Source: Mycobacterium sp. IS-1264 (lineage in GTDB: Bacteria > Actinomycetota > Actinomycetes > Mycobacteriales > Mycobacteriaceae). Taken from it: a stretch of DNA of 64,000 nt. This document shows positions 36,519 to 48,900 of this stretch, in pieces (within the stretch, counting starts at the first letter, position 1; the number at the start of each line of letters is the position of its first letter). The translations under genes were made by a program, and so were the position numbers. The stretch is taken from contig NZ_MBES01000086.1 in the NCBI RefSeq assembly GCF_001954195.1, forward strand, positions 1 through 64,000, written 5' to 3'. The notes beneath the pieces are model-generated. The model had not been told where the DNA came from and did no database searches. It saw only the letters and a program-made list of their open reading frames with translations.

Positions 36519-37824
36519 CGACCCGGTCGTGATCGTCGGGCTGGCGCTCGAAGCGCCCGGCGGGATCGAAACCGCCGACGATTTCTGGGCGATGCTCTCC
36601 GAGCAGCGGGAAGGACTCGGCCCGTTCCCCACCGATCGGGGCTGGGCCCTTCGCGAGCTGTTCGACTCATCGCGGCGAGACGGCTTCAAGCCCATCCGCA
36701 ACCTTGGTGGATTCCTGTCCAGCGCATCGGCATTCGATCCCGAGTTCTTCGGCATCTCCCCGCGGGAAGCGACGGCGATGGACCCACAGCAGCGGGTCGC
36801 GCTGCGGGTCGCGTGGCGCAGCCTGGAGAACGGCGGGATCAATCCCGACGACCTGGCTGGTCACGATGTGGGCTGCTATGTCGGCGCCTCGGCGCTCGAA
36901 TACGGCCCCGGTCTTTCCGAGTTCTCGCATCACACCGGGCATCTGATGACCGGGACGTCGCTGGGCGTCATATCGGGGCGCATCGCCTACACGCTGGACC
37001 TGGCGGGGCCCGCACTGACGGTCGACACCGCGTGCTCGTCCGCGCTGGCGGCATTTCACACGGCCGTGCAAGCGATCCGGGCGGGCGACTGCGACCTCGC
37101 GCTCGCCGGCGCCGTGTGCGTGATGGGCACCCCGGGCTATTTCGTCGAGTTCTCCAAGAAGCACGCGCTGTCCGATGACGGCCATTGCCGGCCCTACAGT
37201 GCGCACGCCAGCGGAACCGTCTGGGCGGAAGGCGCGGGCATGTTCGTCCTGCAGCGCCGGTCCAGGGCGGTGGCCGACGGGCGCAGCATCCTCGCCGAGG
37301 TCCGCGCCAGTTGCGTGAACTCCGATGGGCGCAGCAACGGACTGATGGCGCCGAGCGGCGACGCGCAGCTGCGACTGTTTCGGCGCGCCATCGCCCAGGC
37401 CGGGGTCGAGCCCGTCGAGGTCGGGATGATCGAGGGGCACGCCACCGGAACCCGGGTCGGCGACCGGACGGAACTGTTGTCCATGGCGGCCAGTTACGGC
37501 ACCGCACCGCCGGGCCGCGGGCCGCTGCTGGGATCGGTCAAGTCGAACATCGGGCACGCGCAGGCCGCGGCGGGCGCGTTGGGTCTCGCCAAGGTCATCC
37601 TGTCCGCCGAACACGCCGCGGTGCCTCCGACGCTGCACGTCGACGAACCCAGCCGCGAAATAGATTGGGACGACCAAGGTTTGCGGTTGGCGGACAAGCT
37701 GACGCCGTGGCGGGCGGTCGACGGATGGCGCACCGCGGCGGTGTCCGCGTTCGGGATGAGCGGCACCAATACCCACCTGATCGTCTCGATGCCCGACACC
37801 AGCAACGCGCGCAGGGTCGCCTGA
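36508..37824 (+). CDS. mbtC: Mycobactin polyketide synthase MbtC (ketosynthase)
   Basis: 438 residues. The ketosynthase triad is intact: TVDTACSSALAAF (Cys near residue 175), EGHATGT (His near 310) and SNIGHAQAAAG (His near 350). Acts as a discrete KS with the AT-KR-ACP protein MbtD to add a beta-hydroxy acid unit between the two lysines. Starts inside the end of mbtB and its TGA shares one base with the mbtD ATG (TGATG). Confidence 0.95.
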   Translation: MSDNDPVVIVGLALEAPGGIETADDFWAMLSEQREGLGPFPTDRGWALRELFDSSRRDGFKPIRNLGGFLSSASAFDPEFFGISPREATAMDPQQRVALRVAWRSLENGGINPDDLAGHDVGCYVGASALEYGPGLSEFSHHTGHLMTGTSLGVISGRIAYTLDLAGPALTVDTACSSALAAFHTAVQAIRAGDCDLALAGAVCVMGTPGYFVEFSKKHALSDDGHCRPYSAHASGTVWAEGAGMFVLQRRSRAVADGRSILAEVRASCVNSDGRSNGLMAPSGDAQLRLFRRAIAQAGVEPVEVGMIEGHATGTRVGDRTELLSMAASYGTAPPGRGPLLGSVKSNIGHAQAAAGALGLAKVILSAEHAAVPPTLHVDEPSREIDWDDQGLRLADKLTPWRAVDGWRTAAVSAFGMSGTNTHLIVSMPDTSNARRVA

Positions 37825-40820
37825 TGGCCCGGTTGCCCGACGGGCGCATCCCGGTACTGCTCAGCGCGCACGCCGGCGAACTCGTCGCCGCGGACGCCCG
37901 GGCGATCGCCGACTATCTCGACCGCTTTCCGGAAGCGACTGTGCCGCAGGTAGCCCGGCAACTGCACACGACCCGGCGGGTGCGCCGGCACCGTGCGGTG
38001 CTCCGCGCCGCCGACCGCCTCGAGCTAGTCGACGGGTTGCGTGCGCTGGCCGCGGGGCGCGAGCATCCGCTGGTCGCCAGTTCGGCGCTGGGGTCGGCTC
38101 CCCGGCAGGCGTTCGTGTTTCCCGGTCAGGGCGGCCACTGGCCGGGCATGGGCGCCGTCGCCTACCGGGCGCTCCCGCGCTATCGGGCGGCCACCGATGG
38201 GTGCGTCGCCGCGTTCGACGCCGCCGGCATCGCGTCGCCGCTGCGCTACCTCACGGCTACCGGAGCGGCGGAGACGTTCTCCGAAACCGAGGTCCAGGGC
38301 GCCCAATTCGTCCACGCCGTCGCCTTGGCGGAGGTGTGGCGCTCGTGCGGCGTGGTCCCCGACCTCACCATCGGCCAGAGTCTCGGTGAGGTCGCCGCCG
38401 CCGTCGTCGCCGGCAGCATCACGATGCCCGACGCCGTCGCCGTGGTGGCCGCCCGCGCCGCCGTCGTCGACCGGCTTCCGGGCCGCTACGCGATGGCCAC
38501 GTTGGGCATCGGCGCCCCGGCGGCCGAGGCGCTCATCGCGGCCACCGACGGCTGGGCGGAGGTGTCGGTGGTCTACTCCGCCTCCACCGTCGCGGTGTCG
38601 GGCGACCGCGACGCGGTGCTCGCAATGGCCGACGCGGTTCGCGCCGATGGCCAGTTCGCCCGCGAGATCAGCGCCGGCTTCCCAGGGCACACCAGCCTGC
38701 TCGAGTCGCTCCGCGACGAACTGCAAACGCGACTGCCCTCCTCGGAATTCGCCGAATCCCCAGTGCAATTCATCGGCGGCACCACCGGCGACGTCGTGGC
38801 GCCGAACACACCCTTCGGCGACTACTGGTATGCGAACCTGCGCAACACCGTGCGGTTGGACCGCGCGTTCGAGTCGGCAATCCGTTGTGGTGCTGGGTCG
38901 TTCATCGAGCTGTCGGCACATCCCGCGCTGCTGTTCTCGATCGGCCAGATCTTCGAGGCGGACCGACCCGAAGACCCGGCGGTGCTGGTCGGCTCGGGTC
39001 GCCGGGATGAGCCCTTGGTCGACACACTGTCGGCCAACATCGTCACCGCGGCGGTCGCGGATCCGGGCTACGCCTGGGGAGACCACCTGAATGCCGATGC
39101 CGGCGCCGGCTTGCGGGGATTCCCGAACGCGCCGATGCGCGCAATCTCGATGTGGGCGCAGCCGGAGCCGTTGTCCGCCGTTCCCGCGACAGCGGACGGG
39201 CTCAACATCTCCGTCGAGCACTGGGAGCGCACATCGCCGCCGACAACGGGGGCGCCCGCGCGGATCGCGGTGATCGACCTGGGTGCCGACGGGGCGCTGG
39301 CGAGCGCGCTCCGTGCCGCGGTCGACTCCCACCCGGTAGCGCAGCTCAGTCAACCGCGGGATGCGGAGATCGTCGTGGCGATCGCGCCCACCCTCGAATG
39401 CGCCGGGGCGTACCAGGCCGCCGAGGTGCTGCCAGGAGTGATCGGCGCCGGTTTGTTCGACTATGCGAACTTGCCGGGGCCCCGATGCCACACCGTCTGC
39501 CTGATCACCGTGGCGGCCGAACGGGTGGGCCAGCTCGACGCGTCGCAGTCGGCCACCCATGCGGCGCTGGCCGCGACACACCGCAGCATCGGATTCGATT
39601 ACCCCGAACGGGCTTTCACCCACCTCGACCTGCCTTCGTGGGAACTGGCGCCAGCCGCCTGCCTCGCCGCGGTGGACGCACTGATCGCCGGTGTCGGTGA
39701 AGCCGCGCTGCGCGGCGTCGCCGACGGGTACGCAATGTTCGAGCGCACGTTCCGCGATGCGCCCGCCGCCCCGCAATTGCCATTGGACTCTCGCGTGCTC
39801 GACGACGTCGTGATCACCGGGGGCGCCGGCGCCATCGGCCTGCACTACGCCCGCTACCTCGCCGAGCGCGGCGCGCGGCGCATCGTGCTGCTGAGCCGCC
39901 GCTCCGCGGATCCTGCAGTGCTGAAGACCTTGGCCGCCGAATACGGAACCGAGCTGCTGTCACCGCCGTGCGACATTACCGATCCGGCCCAATTATCGCT
40001 TGTCGCAGCCCAATACGGCGGATCAGCGGCTTCGCTGATCGTGCACGCGGCGGGCACCGCCACGTTCGGTACCGCGCCGGCGCGCACGCCGGGCGCCGTC
40101 GCCGCCACGTTCGCCGCCAAGGTCGGCGGCCTCGCCCATCTGACCGAGTTGTGGCCCACCCGGCCGGACGCACGAATGCTGTTGTGTTCGTCCGTATCCG
40201 GAATGTGGGGCGGACGTGGGCACGCAGCGTACTCGGCGGCCAACCGCCTCCTGGACGTCATGGCCGCCGAGCTGCGTGCCTCCGGCAGGCACTGCGTCGC
40301 GGTGAGATGGGGGCTGTGGCAGGGCTCGGGCATCCTGGATTCGACCGAGCGCGCAGACATCGTGCGGTCCGGTCTGCGCCCGATGGCACCCCGGGCAGCG
40401 ATCGAGGCGAGCCTATGCGCGTGGCACCACGACCCGCTGGTGTTCTCCGCCGACGCTGCTCGGTTGCGAATCTTCCTGGACGCCACGCGATCCGAGGTGC
40501 CCGACCAGCCTTCCGAGCTGGGCTCGGCCGACGCCGCGGTGCCGATCGTCGACGCGGTCCGCGGCCAATTGGCGGCGGTGCTCGGCATCACGCCGGCCGG
40601 CGAATTGAGCCTCACCGAATCGCTCTTCGATCTGGGCATCGACTCGATGCTGGCGGTCGAACTGCGCAAACGCCTGAAAAGGACGACCGGTCGGACGGTG
40701 TCGCTGGCAACGCTGATGGGTGAGATCACCGGCGACGAACTTGTCGAACAACTCGAGCGTGCGAACGAGCGCTCCGAAGCAGCACAGAAAGTGGACCTCA
40801 AAGATGGACAAAGCGCGTGA
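37824..40820 (+). CDS. mbtD: Mycobactin polyketide synthase MbtD (AT-KR-ACP)
   Basis: 998 residues from ATG 37824; the frame is open upstream inside mbtC but the TGATG overlap fixes the start. Acyltransferase domain ~85-390 with [14 protein letters not shown] and GQSLGE (Ser near 183); ketoreductase ~650-880 with [20 protein letters not shown] and SRRS for NADPH; ACP ~905-975 with [11 protein letters not shown]. No dehydratase or enoylreductase, so the product keeps a hydroxyl. Loads malonyl or methylmalonyl and reduces the keto group of the chain made with MbtC. Stop overlaps mbtE GTG (GTGA). Confidence 0.95.
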   Translation: MARLPDGRIPVLLSAHAGELVAADARAIADYLDRFPEATVPQVARQLHTTRRVRRHRAVLRAADRLELVDGLRALAAGREHPLVASSALGSAPRQAFVFPGQGGHWPGMGAVAYRALPRYRAATDGCVAAFDAAGIASPLRYLTATGAAETFSETEVQGAQFVHAVALAEVWRSCGVVPDLTIGQSLGEVAAAVVAGSITMPDAVAVVAARAAVVDRLPGRYAMATLGIGAPAAEALIAATDGWAEVSVVYSASTVAVSGDRDAVLAMADAVRADGQFAREISAGFPGHTSLLESLRDELQTRLPSSEFAESPVQFIGGTTGDVVAPNTPFGDYWYANLRNTVRLDRAFESAIRCGAGSFIELSAHPALLFSIGQIFEADRPEDPAVLVGSGRRDEPLVDTLSANIVTAAVADPGYAWGDHLNADAGAGLRGFPNAPMRAISMWAQPEPLSAVPATADGLNISVEHWERTSPPTTGAPARIAVIDLGADGALASALRAAVDSHPVAQLSQPRDAEIVVAIAPTLECAGAYQAAEVLPGVIGAGLFDYANLPGPRCHTVCLITVAAERVGQLDASQSATHAALAATHRSIGFDYPERAFTHLDLPSWELAPAACLAAVDALIAGVGEAALRGVADGYAMFERTFRDAPAAPQLPLDSRVLDDVVITGGAGAIGLHYARYLAERGARRIVLLSRRSADPAVLKTLAAEYGTELLSPPCDITDPAQLSLVAAQYGGSAASLIVHAAGTATFGTAPARTPGAVAATFAAKVGGLAHLTELWPTRPDARMLLCSSVSGMWGGRGHAAYSAANRLLDVMAAELRASGRHCVAVRWGLWQGSGILDSTERADIVRSGLRPMAPRAAIEASLCAWHHDPLVFSADAARLRIFLDATRSEVPDQPSELGSADAAVPIVDAVRGQLAAVLGITPAGELSLTESLFDLGIDSMLAVELRKRLKRTTGRTVSLATLMGEITGDELVEQLERANERSEAAQKVDLKDGQSA

Positions 40821-43800
40821 CTGACATCGCCGACACCGCGCGGCTAGACGCGGCCCGACTGGAGCTGCTTCGTCGCAGGCTTGCCGAACGCGGTCTCGTG
40901 TCCGAAACCGAAGACACCGGCAGCAGTACCGCCGACCAACTCTCCGACGGCCAGGCTCGGATGTGGTTCGTGCAGATGGCCGACCCGAGCGGCGCGCTGC
41001 TCAATGTCTGCGTCTCGTACCGGATCACCGGCGATATCGATCTCGCCCGGCTGCACGACGCCGTGGATGCGGTGTCGCGCCGCCACCGGATCCTGCGCAC
41101 CACCTACACGCTCAGCGATGAGGGCGAGCCCCGGCCGACGGTGCACGACGATCTCCGACCGGCGTGGGCGCAACACGACTTGACCGACCTGACGGTGCAG
41201 GCGCGCCGGCTTCGCCTCGAAGTGCTGGCTCAACGCGAATTCGCCTCGCCCTTTGATCTTTCCGCCGACGCACCGTTGCGGATCACCGTCGTGCGCACTG
41301 CCGCCGAAGAACATGTCCTGCTGTTCGTGGCCCATCACATCGCCTGGGACGACGGCTCGTGGCGCGTCTTCTTCGCCGACCTCACCAAGGCCTACGGCGG
41401 CGCCGACCTCGGACCGGAACGTTCCTTGCCGGCCCCATCCGGACCGGACACCACCGAGGCCGATCTCGACTACTGGCGCGCCATCATGGCCGATCCGCCG
41501 GAGCCACTGGAACTCCCGGGGCCGGCCGGCACGACCATGGCGACCGACTGGCGCGCCGCCCGTTGCACGATGCGGCTGTCAAGCGACACCGCCCAGCGAG
41601 TGACGGCGTTGGCCCGCGACACCGGCTGCACCCCGTACATGGTCCTGCTGGCCGCGTTCGGCGCGCTGGTGCACCGCTACACCCACAGCGACGACTTTCT
41701 CGTGGCCGCCCCGGTACTCAACCGCGGCGGCGGAACCGACGACGCCATCGGCTATTTCGGTAACACGGTGGCGATGCGGTTGCGGCCGCGGCCGGCGATG
41801 AGCTTCCGCGAGTTGCTCAAATCGACGCGCGATATCGCCACCGGCGCGTTCGCACACCAACGGGTCGGCCTGGAGCGCGCGGTGCGCGAACTGAACCCCG
41901 ATCGCCGGCACGGCGCGGAACGGATGACTCGGATCAGCTTCGGATTTCGCGAGCCCGACGGGGGCGGATTCCGCCCGCCGGGCGTCGACTGCGTGCGTTA
42001 CGACCTGCGCGGCAACCTCACCCAGCTGCCGCTGGGTTTCATGGTCGAATTCGACGGCAGTGGTGCGCTGGTCGAGGCCGAACACCAACTGGACATTGTT
42101 GAACCCGCCCTGGCGCGTCAGCTGTTGGAACACTTCGCCGTGCTGCTCGACGACGCCCTCGCCCGGCCGGAGCAGCGGCTGGCCGCGCTGGCGCTGATGG
42201 GCGAGGCCGACGCCGGGTGGCTGCGCGACGTGTCGCGCGGCGAGGCGTTCGACACCGCACCCAGAACGCTCGCCGACCTGGTGTCCGAGCAGGCCGCGCA
42301 CACTCCAGAGGCGATCGCCGTCAGCTACGAGGGTCGCCGGCTCACCTATCGCGACATCAACGAGCAAGCAAACCGGTTGGCGCACTGGTTGATCGGGCGG
42401 GGGATAGGCAGCGAGGACCGCGTCGCCGTCCTGCTCGACAAGTCGCCGGATCAGGTCGTCACCGCGCTGGGGATCGCCAAGTCCGGCGCGGTATATGTGC
42501 CCGTCGACCCCACCTATCCGCGGGAGCGGCTGGACTTCATCCTCGGGGACTGCGACGCGAAGCTGATATTGCGCGAGCCGGTGACTGACCTGGCGGCCTA
42601 CCCCGCCCACGACCCGACGGAAGACCGGCTGCGGCCGCTGCGCCCGGACAACACCGCGTATCTGATCTACACCTCGGGGACCACCGGAGTGCCCAAGGGC
42701 GTCGCGGTGCCGCACCGCCCCGTCGCGGAGTACTTCGTCTGGTTCAAGCGCGACTACGGGGTCGACCACACCGACCGGCTGCTGCAGGTCGCCTCGCCCA
42801 GCTTCGACGTGTCGATAGCCGAGATCTTCGGCACGCTGGCCTGCGGCGCGCGAATGGTGATCCCGCGCCCCGGCGGACTGAACGACATCGGTTATCTCAC
42901 CGCCCTACTGCGCGACGAGGGAATCACGGCGATGCATTTCGTGCCGTCCCTACTCGGGCTGTTCCTGTCGCTGCCGGGCGTCAACCAATGGCGAACGCTG
43001 CAGCGGGTGCCCATCGGCGGCGAGCCGCTGCCCGGGGAGGTGGCCGACAAGTTCCACGCCACATTCGACGCGCTGCTACACAACTTCTACGGCCCGACCG
43101 AAACCGTGATCAACGCCAGCCGCTTCAAGGTGGAAGGCCCGCAAGGCACTCGCATCGTGCCCATCGGCCGGCCCAAGATCAACACCACGATGCACCTGCT
43201 CGACGACTCGCTGCGGCCCGTGCCCGTCGGCGTGATCGGCGAGATCTACCTCGGCGGAACGCATCTGGCCCACGGATACCATCGCCGGGCCCGGCTGACC
43301 GCCGAACGATTCGTCGCTGACCCGTTCAATCCCGGCGCCCGGATGTATCGGTCCGGGGACCTCGCACGCCGCAACGCCGACGGCGACGTCGAGTATGTGG
43401 GTCGCGCCGACGAACAGGTAAAGATCCGCGGTTTCCGGATCGAACTGGGTGACGTCGCCGCCGCCATCTCGGTCGACCCCACGGTCGGACAGGCCGTCGT
43501 GGTCGTCAGCGACCTGCCACGGCTGGGCAAGAGCCTGGTCGGCTACGTGACACCCGCGGCGGGAACCCCTGAGGTCGATCTCGACCGCATCCGGGCTCGG
43601 GTGGCGGCCGCCCTGCCCGAATACATGGTGCCGGCGGCATACGTTGTGCTCGACGAGATTCCGATCACCGCGCACGGCAAGATCGACCGCACGGCGCTGC
43701 CCGATCCCGAGGTCGGCTCCGGCGTCGAGTTCCGCGAACCGGAAACCGCCACCGAGCGGCGCGTCGCCGAACTGTTCGCCCAGCTGCTCGGCCGCGACCG

Positions 43801-45970
43801 GGTCGGCGCCGACGACTCGTTCTTCGACCTCGGCGGCCACTCGTTGCTCGCGACGAAATTCGTTGCGGCGGTGCGTAATACGCTCGGCGTCGAGATCGGT
43901 GTGCGGGAAGTCTTCGAACTCGCGACGGTAGCGCGCATCGCCGCACACCTCGACGCCACAGAGACGCCCGGTTCGGCGCGGCCGCGATTGACGGCAGCAG
44001 CGCATGACGGGCCGGTGCGGTTGTCGTCGTCGCAGCTGCGAAGCTGGTTCACCTATCGCTTCGACGGACCCAACGCCGTCAACAACATCCCGTTCGCCGC
44101 GGCGCTTCGTGGTCCCTGCGGCACCGAGGCCCTGGCGGCGGCCATCACCGACGTGGTGGCGCGCCATGAGATCTTGCGTACCACCTACCGCGAAATCGAC
44201 GGCGTGCCACACCAGATCATCCATCCACCCGCCGAGGTGCCGGTCCGGCGCGCCACCGGACCCGACCAGGACTGGCTGCAGGCCGAACTGGACGACGAGC
44301 GGCGCCACGTCTTCGATCTCGAAAACGAATTGCCCATTCGGGCGGCGTTGCTGAGCCTGCCGGACCGCAACGTCGTGTCCTTGGTGGCGCACCATATCGC
44401 CGGCGATCACTGGTCCGCCGGTGTGCTGTTCACCGATCTGCTGACCGCCTACCGGGCCCGCAGCGGCGGGCAGCCGCCGTCCTGGGAACCGCTGCCGGTG
44501 CAGTACGCGGACTTCGGCGTGTGGCAGGCGGCGCTGTTGGACGACAGTGCGGGCATCGCGGGCCCGCAACGCGATTACTGGATCCGCCAACTCGAGGGCT
44601 TGGCAGGCGAAAGCGGTCTGCGCCCGGACTTTCCGCGCCCCGCCCTGCTCAGCGGCGCCGGGGACGCCATCGAGTTCAGTCTCGCGTCGGCGACCCGCGC
44701 GAAGGTCAAGGACCTGACGCGCGAACTCGGCATCACCGAGTTCATGCTCCTGCAAGCCGCCGTAGCGGTGGTCCTGCACAAGGCCGGCGGCGGCCCCGAC
44801 ATCCCGATCGGCACCCCGGTCGCCGGTCGCAACGAACCCGAACTCGACCGGCTGATCGGGTTCTTCATCAACATCCTGGTGTTGCGCAACGACCTGAGCG
44901 GAAACCCGACGCTGCGCGAGCTGCTGCGGCGGACCAGGGACATGGCGTTGGCGGCCTACGCGCACCAGGACCTGCCGTTCGACCAGGTGGTGGACGCCGT
45001 CAGCCCGGCGCGGTCACTGTCGCGCAATCCGCTGTTCGACGTCGTGGTGCACGTGCGGGACCAGTTGCCACAAGACACCGTCATCGACAGCGGCCCGGGC
45101 GGCGACACCACTTTCAGCGCTTTGGAATCGACGTTCGACGTCGCGCACGCCGACATGTCCGTCAACTTCTTCGCATCCGACGACGGCTACCGCGGCCACG
45201 TCATCTACCGCCCCGAACTGTACAAGCGCGGCACCGCACAACGGTTCGCCGACTGGCTGGTCCGCGTCGTCGAGGCGTTCGCGCACCGGCCCGACCAACC
45301 GCTGCGCGAGGTGCAGATCGCCAGTGCGCAAGAGCGGCAGCGCATTCTGGGCCGGTCCAACGCGGACGACGTATACCTGCTGGACGCCGCGCTGAACCCC
45401 GTCCCGACCGGCGTGGTGGGCGACGTCTACTACGGTGGCGGCCCGGCCGTCCGCGCGCGGCTGGCGGGACCATCGCCGACCGCCGCCCGTTTCGTCGCCG
45501 ATCCCTTTGCCGCGCAACCCGGTTCGCGGCTCTACCGCACCGGCCAGCGCGGCGTGTGGGACGACGACGGGCAACTGGAACTGTTGGGCGACTCCGAAAC
45601 GCCGCCTCGGCCCGCGCAGGCGGCGGACACGCAGCCCGCCGAACCGCCCACCACCGCCACCGAGCGCGCGCTGGCGGCCATCCTCACCGACGTTCTCGAT
45701 GCCGGACCGGTCGGGCGGCACGACGAGTTTTTCAACCTCGGCGGGGACAGCATTTCCGCGGTGCGGGTGGCCGCACGGGCGCGGGATGCAGGGCTCCCGC
45801 TCACCCCGCGGATGGTCTTCGAACATCCCGTGCTGCGTGAGCTCGCCGCCGCCCTCGACGCCAAGTCCGAAACCGAGCCCGACGACCGGCATTACGCGCC
45901 GATGAGCGCGTCGGGACTTTCCCCCGACGAGTTGGCGGCCCTGACGTCGTCATGGGGCCAGCAGCCGTGA
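40817..45970 (+). CDS. mbtE: Mycobactin synthetase MbtE (C-A-PCP-C-[A remnant]-PCP)
   Basis: 1717 residues from GTG 40817. Condensation domain 1, HHIAWDD near 173; adenylation ~490-985 with [13 protein letters not shown] near 616 and YRSGDLA; carrier 1, Ser in LGGHSLLA near 1007; condensation domain 2 ~1080-1500, with HHIAGDH near 1193 instead of HHxxxDG; then ~80 residues (about 1518-1593) that match only the late part of an adenylation domain ([26 protein letters not shown]) without A1-A5; and a second carrier, Ser in LGGDSISA near 1643. Expected to activate a lysine and join it to the salicyl-oxazoline. Stop overlaps mbtF. Confidence 0.94.
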   Translation: MTDIADTARLDAARLELLRRRLAERGLVSETEDTGSSTADQLSDGQARMWFVQMADPSGALLNVCVSYRITGDIDLARLHDAVDAVSRRHRILRTTYTLSDEGEPRPTVHDDLRPAWAQHDLTDLTVQARRLRLEVLAQREFASPFDLSADAPLRITVVRTAAEEHVLLFVAHHIAWDDGSWRVFFADLTKAYGGADLGPERSLPAPSGPDTTEADLDYWRAIMADPPEPLELPGPAGTTMATDWRAARCTMRLSSDTAQRVTALARDTGCTPYMVLLAAFGALVHRYTHSDDFLVAAPVLNRGGGTDDAIGYFGNTVAMRLRPRPAMSFRELLKSTRDIATGAFAHQRVGLERAVRELNPDRRHGAERMTRISFGFREPDGGGFRPPGVDCVRYDLRGNLTQLPLGFMVEFDGSGALVEAEHQLDIVEPALARQLLEHFAVLLDDALARPEQRLAALALMGEADAGWLRDVSRGEAFDTAPRTLADLVSEQAAHTPEAIAVSYEGRRLTYRDINEQANRLAHWLIGRGIGSEDRVAVLLDKSPDQVVTALGIAKSGAVYVPVDPTYPRERLDFILGDCDAKLILREPVTDLAAYPAHDPTEDRLRPLRPDNTAYLIYTSGTTGVPKGVAVPHRPVAEYFVWFKRDYGVDHTDRLLQVASPSFDVSIAEIFGTLACGARMVIPRPGGLNDIGYLTALLRDEGITAMHFVPSLLGLFLSLPGVNQWRTLQRVPIGGEPLPGEVADKFHATFDALLHNFYGPTETVINASRFKVEGPQGTRIVPIGRPKINTTMHLLDDSLRPVPVGVIGEIYLGGTHLAHGYHRRARLTAERFVADPFNPGARMYRSGDLARRNADGDVEYVGRADEQVKIRGFRIELGDVAAAISVDPTVGQAVVVVSDLPRLGKSLVGYVTPAAGTPEVDLDRIRARVAAALPEYMVPAAYVVLDEIPITAHGKIDRTALPDPEVGSGVEFREPETATERRVAELFAQLLGRDRVGADDSFFDLGGHSLLATKFVAAVRNTLGVEIGVREVFELATVARIAAHLDATETPGSARPRLTAAAHDGPVRLSSSQLRSWFTYRFDGPNAVNNIPFAAALRGPCGTEALAAAITDVVARHEILRTTYREIDGVPHQIIHPPAEVPVRRATGPDQDWLQAELDDERRHVFDLENELPIRAALLSLPDRNVVSLVAHHIAGDHWSAGVLFTDLLTAYRARSGGQPPSWEPLPVQYADFGVWQAALLDDSAGIAGPQRDYWIRQLEGLAGESGLRPDFPRPALLSGAGDAIEFSLASATRAKVKDLTRELGITEFMLLQAAVAVVLHKAGGGPDIPIGTPVAGRNEPELDRLIGFFINILVLRNDLSGNPTLRELLRRTRDMALAAYAHQDLPFDQVVDAVSPARSLSRNPLFDVVVHVRDQLPQDTVIDSGPGGDTTFSALESTFDVAHADMSVNFFASDDGYRGHVIYRPELYKRGTAQRFADWLVRVVEAFAHRPDQPLREVQIASAQERQRILGRSNADDVYLLDAALNPVPTGVVGDVYYGGGPAVRARLAGPSPTAARFVADPFAAQPGSRLYRTGQRGVWDDDGQLELLGDSETPPRPAQAADTQPAEPPTTATERALAAILTDVLDAGPVGRHDEFFNLGGDSISAVRVAARARDAGLPLTPRMVFEHPVLRELAAALDAKSETEPDDRHYAPMSASGLSPDELAALTSSWGQQP

Positions 45971-48900
45971 CGCGAGCCGACGAGCGACCGGCCATCGAAG
46001 ACGTGATGGCGCTCAGCCCCCTGCAGCAGGGGCTGTTCTCGATGGCGGCGCTGACGGACGAATCCGGTGATGCCGACCCGTACGTGATCGCGATGGCCGC
46101 CGACATCATGGGCCCGCTCGACGTTCCCTTGCTGCGCGAGTGCGCCGCGGCGATGCTGGCCAGACATCCCAATCTGCGCGCAAGCTTTGTCCACGGTGAT
46201 CTGAGCCGGCCCGTGCAGGTGATTCCGAGCATCGTCGAACTGCCGTGGCGGTGTGTGCGCGCCGATCCCGCGGAGGTGGCGGCGCTGGAAGCCGAGGAGC
46301 GCCGGCGCCGTTTCGACCTGGGCCGCGGCCCGCTGATCCGCTTTCTGCTCATCGAATTGCCGGACCAGCATTGGCATCTGGCGGTCGTCGCGCACCACAT
46401 CGTCATCGACGGGTGGTCGTTGCCGCTCTTCGTTTCCGAGCTGCTCGCCCTGTACCGGGCCTCCGGCGACACCGCCGCGCTGCCGCCGCCGCCGCGCCCG
46501 TACCGCGACTACATCGGCTGGCTGGCGGGCCGTGATCAGACCTACAGCCGCGCGGTGTGGGCCGAGCACCTCAACGGCGTGGACGGCCCGACCCTGCTGT
46601 CGCCGGCGCTGACCGACACTCCGGCGCGGGCCGGCATTCCGAGTCGCACCACGCTGCGGCTGGACCGCGATGCCACGACCGCTCTCGCCGAGGCCGCCCG
46701 CGGCCGCGGCGTCACGCTGAACACCCTCGTTCAACTGGCCTGGGCGATAATGCTTTCTGCGGTGACCGGCCGCAGCGACGTGGCGTTCGGGGTGACCGTG
46801 TCCGGCCGGCCCGGCGAACTGCCCGGCGTCGAGACGATGGTCGGGCTGTTCATCAACAGCGTTCCGCTGCGGGTACGACTGGATCCCCGCGAGACGGTCG
46901 GGACGCAATGCGTTGCCCTGCAACGTGAATCCGCCGCGCTGCGGGACCACGGCTACCTGGGGCACGCGGAGTTGCGTTCGATCGCCGGTGTCGGGGAGAT
47001 GTTCGACACGCTGCTGGTATACGAGAACTTCCCTCCCGGCGAAGTCGTGGGGGCCAGCGAGTTCGTCGCGAACGGCGTGACCTTCCGCCCGGTGGCGCTG
47101 GAGAGCGTCTCGCATTTCCCGGTGACCATCGCCGCACACCTGAGTGCCCGCCAATTCACCGTATTGGTCGAGGTGCTCGACGGCGCGCTGGGCGCGTTGA
47201 CCCCCACGGACCTCGGCGGGCGGCTGCTGGCCGTGCTGCGGCGCTTGGTGGACAAGTGGGACCGGCCACTGCGTGAGATCGACATCCTGCATGACGGCGA
47301 GCGGGACTCGACGGGCTCGCCGGCCGCGGGCACGACCGGCGTCGCGGTGCACACCCGATTCGGCGAAATCGCTGCGGCCCAGCCCGATTCGATCGCGGTC
47401 AGCTGGGCCGACGGCCGGCTGACGTACCGCGAGCTCGACGCGCTCGCCGACCGGATCGCCGCGGCCCTGATCAGGGCCGGCGTGGAAGGCGAGACTCCCG
47501 TGGCCGTCATGCTGCCGCGGGGCCCGAACTACGTGGCCGCGATGCTGGGAATCCTCAAAGCCGGCGGCATGCTGGTGCCGCTGGACCCGGCCATGCCCGA
47601 CGAGCGGGTGGCCGAGATCCTGCGGCAGACGTGCGCCGCGATTGTCGTCGACGACGAATTGTTCGCCGCTTTTCTCGCCGGGCCCGCCGACTACCGGGCG
47701 GCCGCGGCGGCACCCGACCACGCGGCCTATGCCGTCTTCACCTCGGGCACGACAGGCACGCCGAAGGGCGTCGTCGGCACCCACCGGGCGCTTTCGGCGT
47801 ACGCAGACGACCACATCGAGCGCGTTCTTCTGCCGGCGGCCAGGCGAATCGGGCGACCGCTGCGCATCGCGCATGCCTGGTCCTTCACCTTCGACGCGGC
47901 ATGGCAGCCGCTGGCGGCGTTGCTCGACGGCCACTCGGTGCACGTCGTCGACGACGACGTGCAACGCGACGCCGAGGCGCTGGTCGAAGCCATCGCCCGG
48001 TTCGGGCTGGACATGATCGACACCACGCCGTCGATGTTCGCCCAGCTGTACAGCGCGGGGCTGCTGCGGCGGGTGCCGCTTCCGGTCCTGGCACTCGGCG
48101 GCGAAGCCCTGGGCATCACCGAATGGCAAGCGATCCAAGCGGAATGCGCGCGCACGGCAATGAGCGCGTTCAACTGTTACGGGCCCACCGAGACCACGGT
48201 CGAGGCGGTCGTGGCCGCGATCGACGAATACGCGCGGCCGGCCATCGGGCGCCCGACCCGGACCACCCGCGCCCACGTCATGGACCCCTGGCTGCGCCCG
48301 GTGCCCGACGGCGTCGCGGGTGAGCTGTACCTGGCGGGCGATCAGCTGGCCCGCGGCTACCTGGGACGCGCGGGCGAGACCGCCGCGCGGTTCGTCGCCG
48401 ACCCCGACGGCCGCGGCGGGCGGATGTATCGCACCGGAGATGTGGTGCGCCGCATGCCCGACGGGGGTCTCGAATTCCTCGGGCGCGCCGACGACCAACT
48501 GAAGATCCGCGGTTTCCGCGTCGAGCCGGGCGAGATCGCCGCGGTGCTCAACGACCACGACGGGGTGCGCGGCGCGCACGTGTCGGCCCGCAACCACACC
48601 CACGGGCCGCGGCTCACGGCGTATGTCGCGGGCGGGCCCAACCCGCCGACGGCGGCCGAACTGCGCTCGATGCTGCTCGAGCGGCTGCCGCGCTACCTGA
48701 TCCCGCACCACATCGTCGTCCTCGACGAACTGCCGCTGACTGCGCACGGCAAAATCGACGAAAACGCCCTGGCCGCAAACGATTCCGTCGAAGGACCGAT
48801 CGTCCCGCCGGAGACGCCGACCGAGAAAGCGCTCGCCGACGCGTTCACCGACGTTCTGGGGACCGCCGAGGTCGACGTCACGGCCGGCTTTCTGCAACTT

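Noticed and set aside
43076-44965. 629-residue minus frame
   Set aside because: Antisense shadow of mbtE; no recognisable family.
45892-48897. 1001-residue minus frame
   Set aside because: Antisense shadow of mbtF; no domains.
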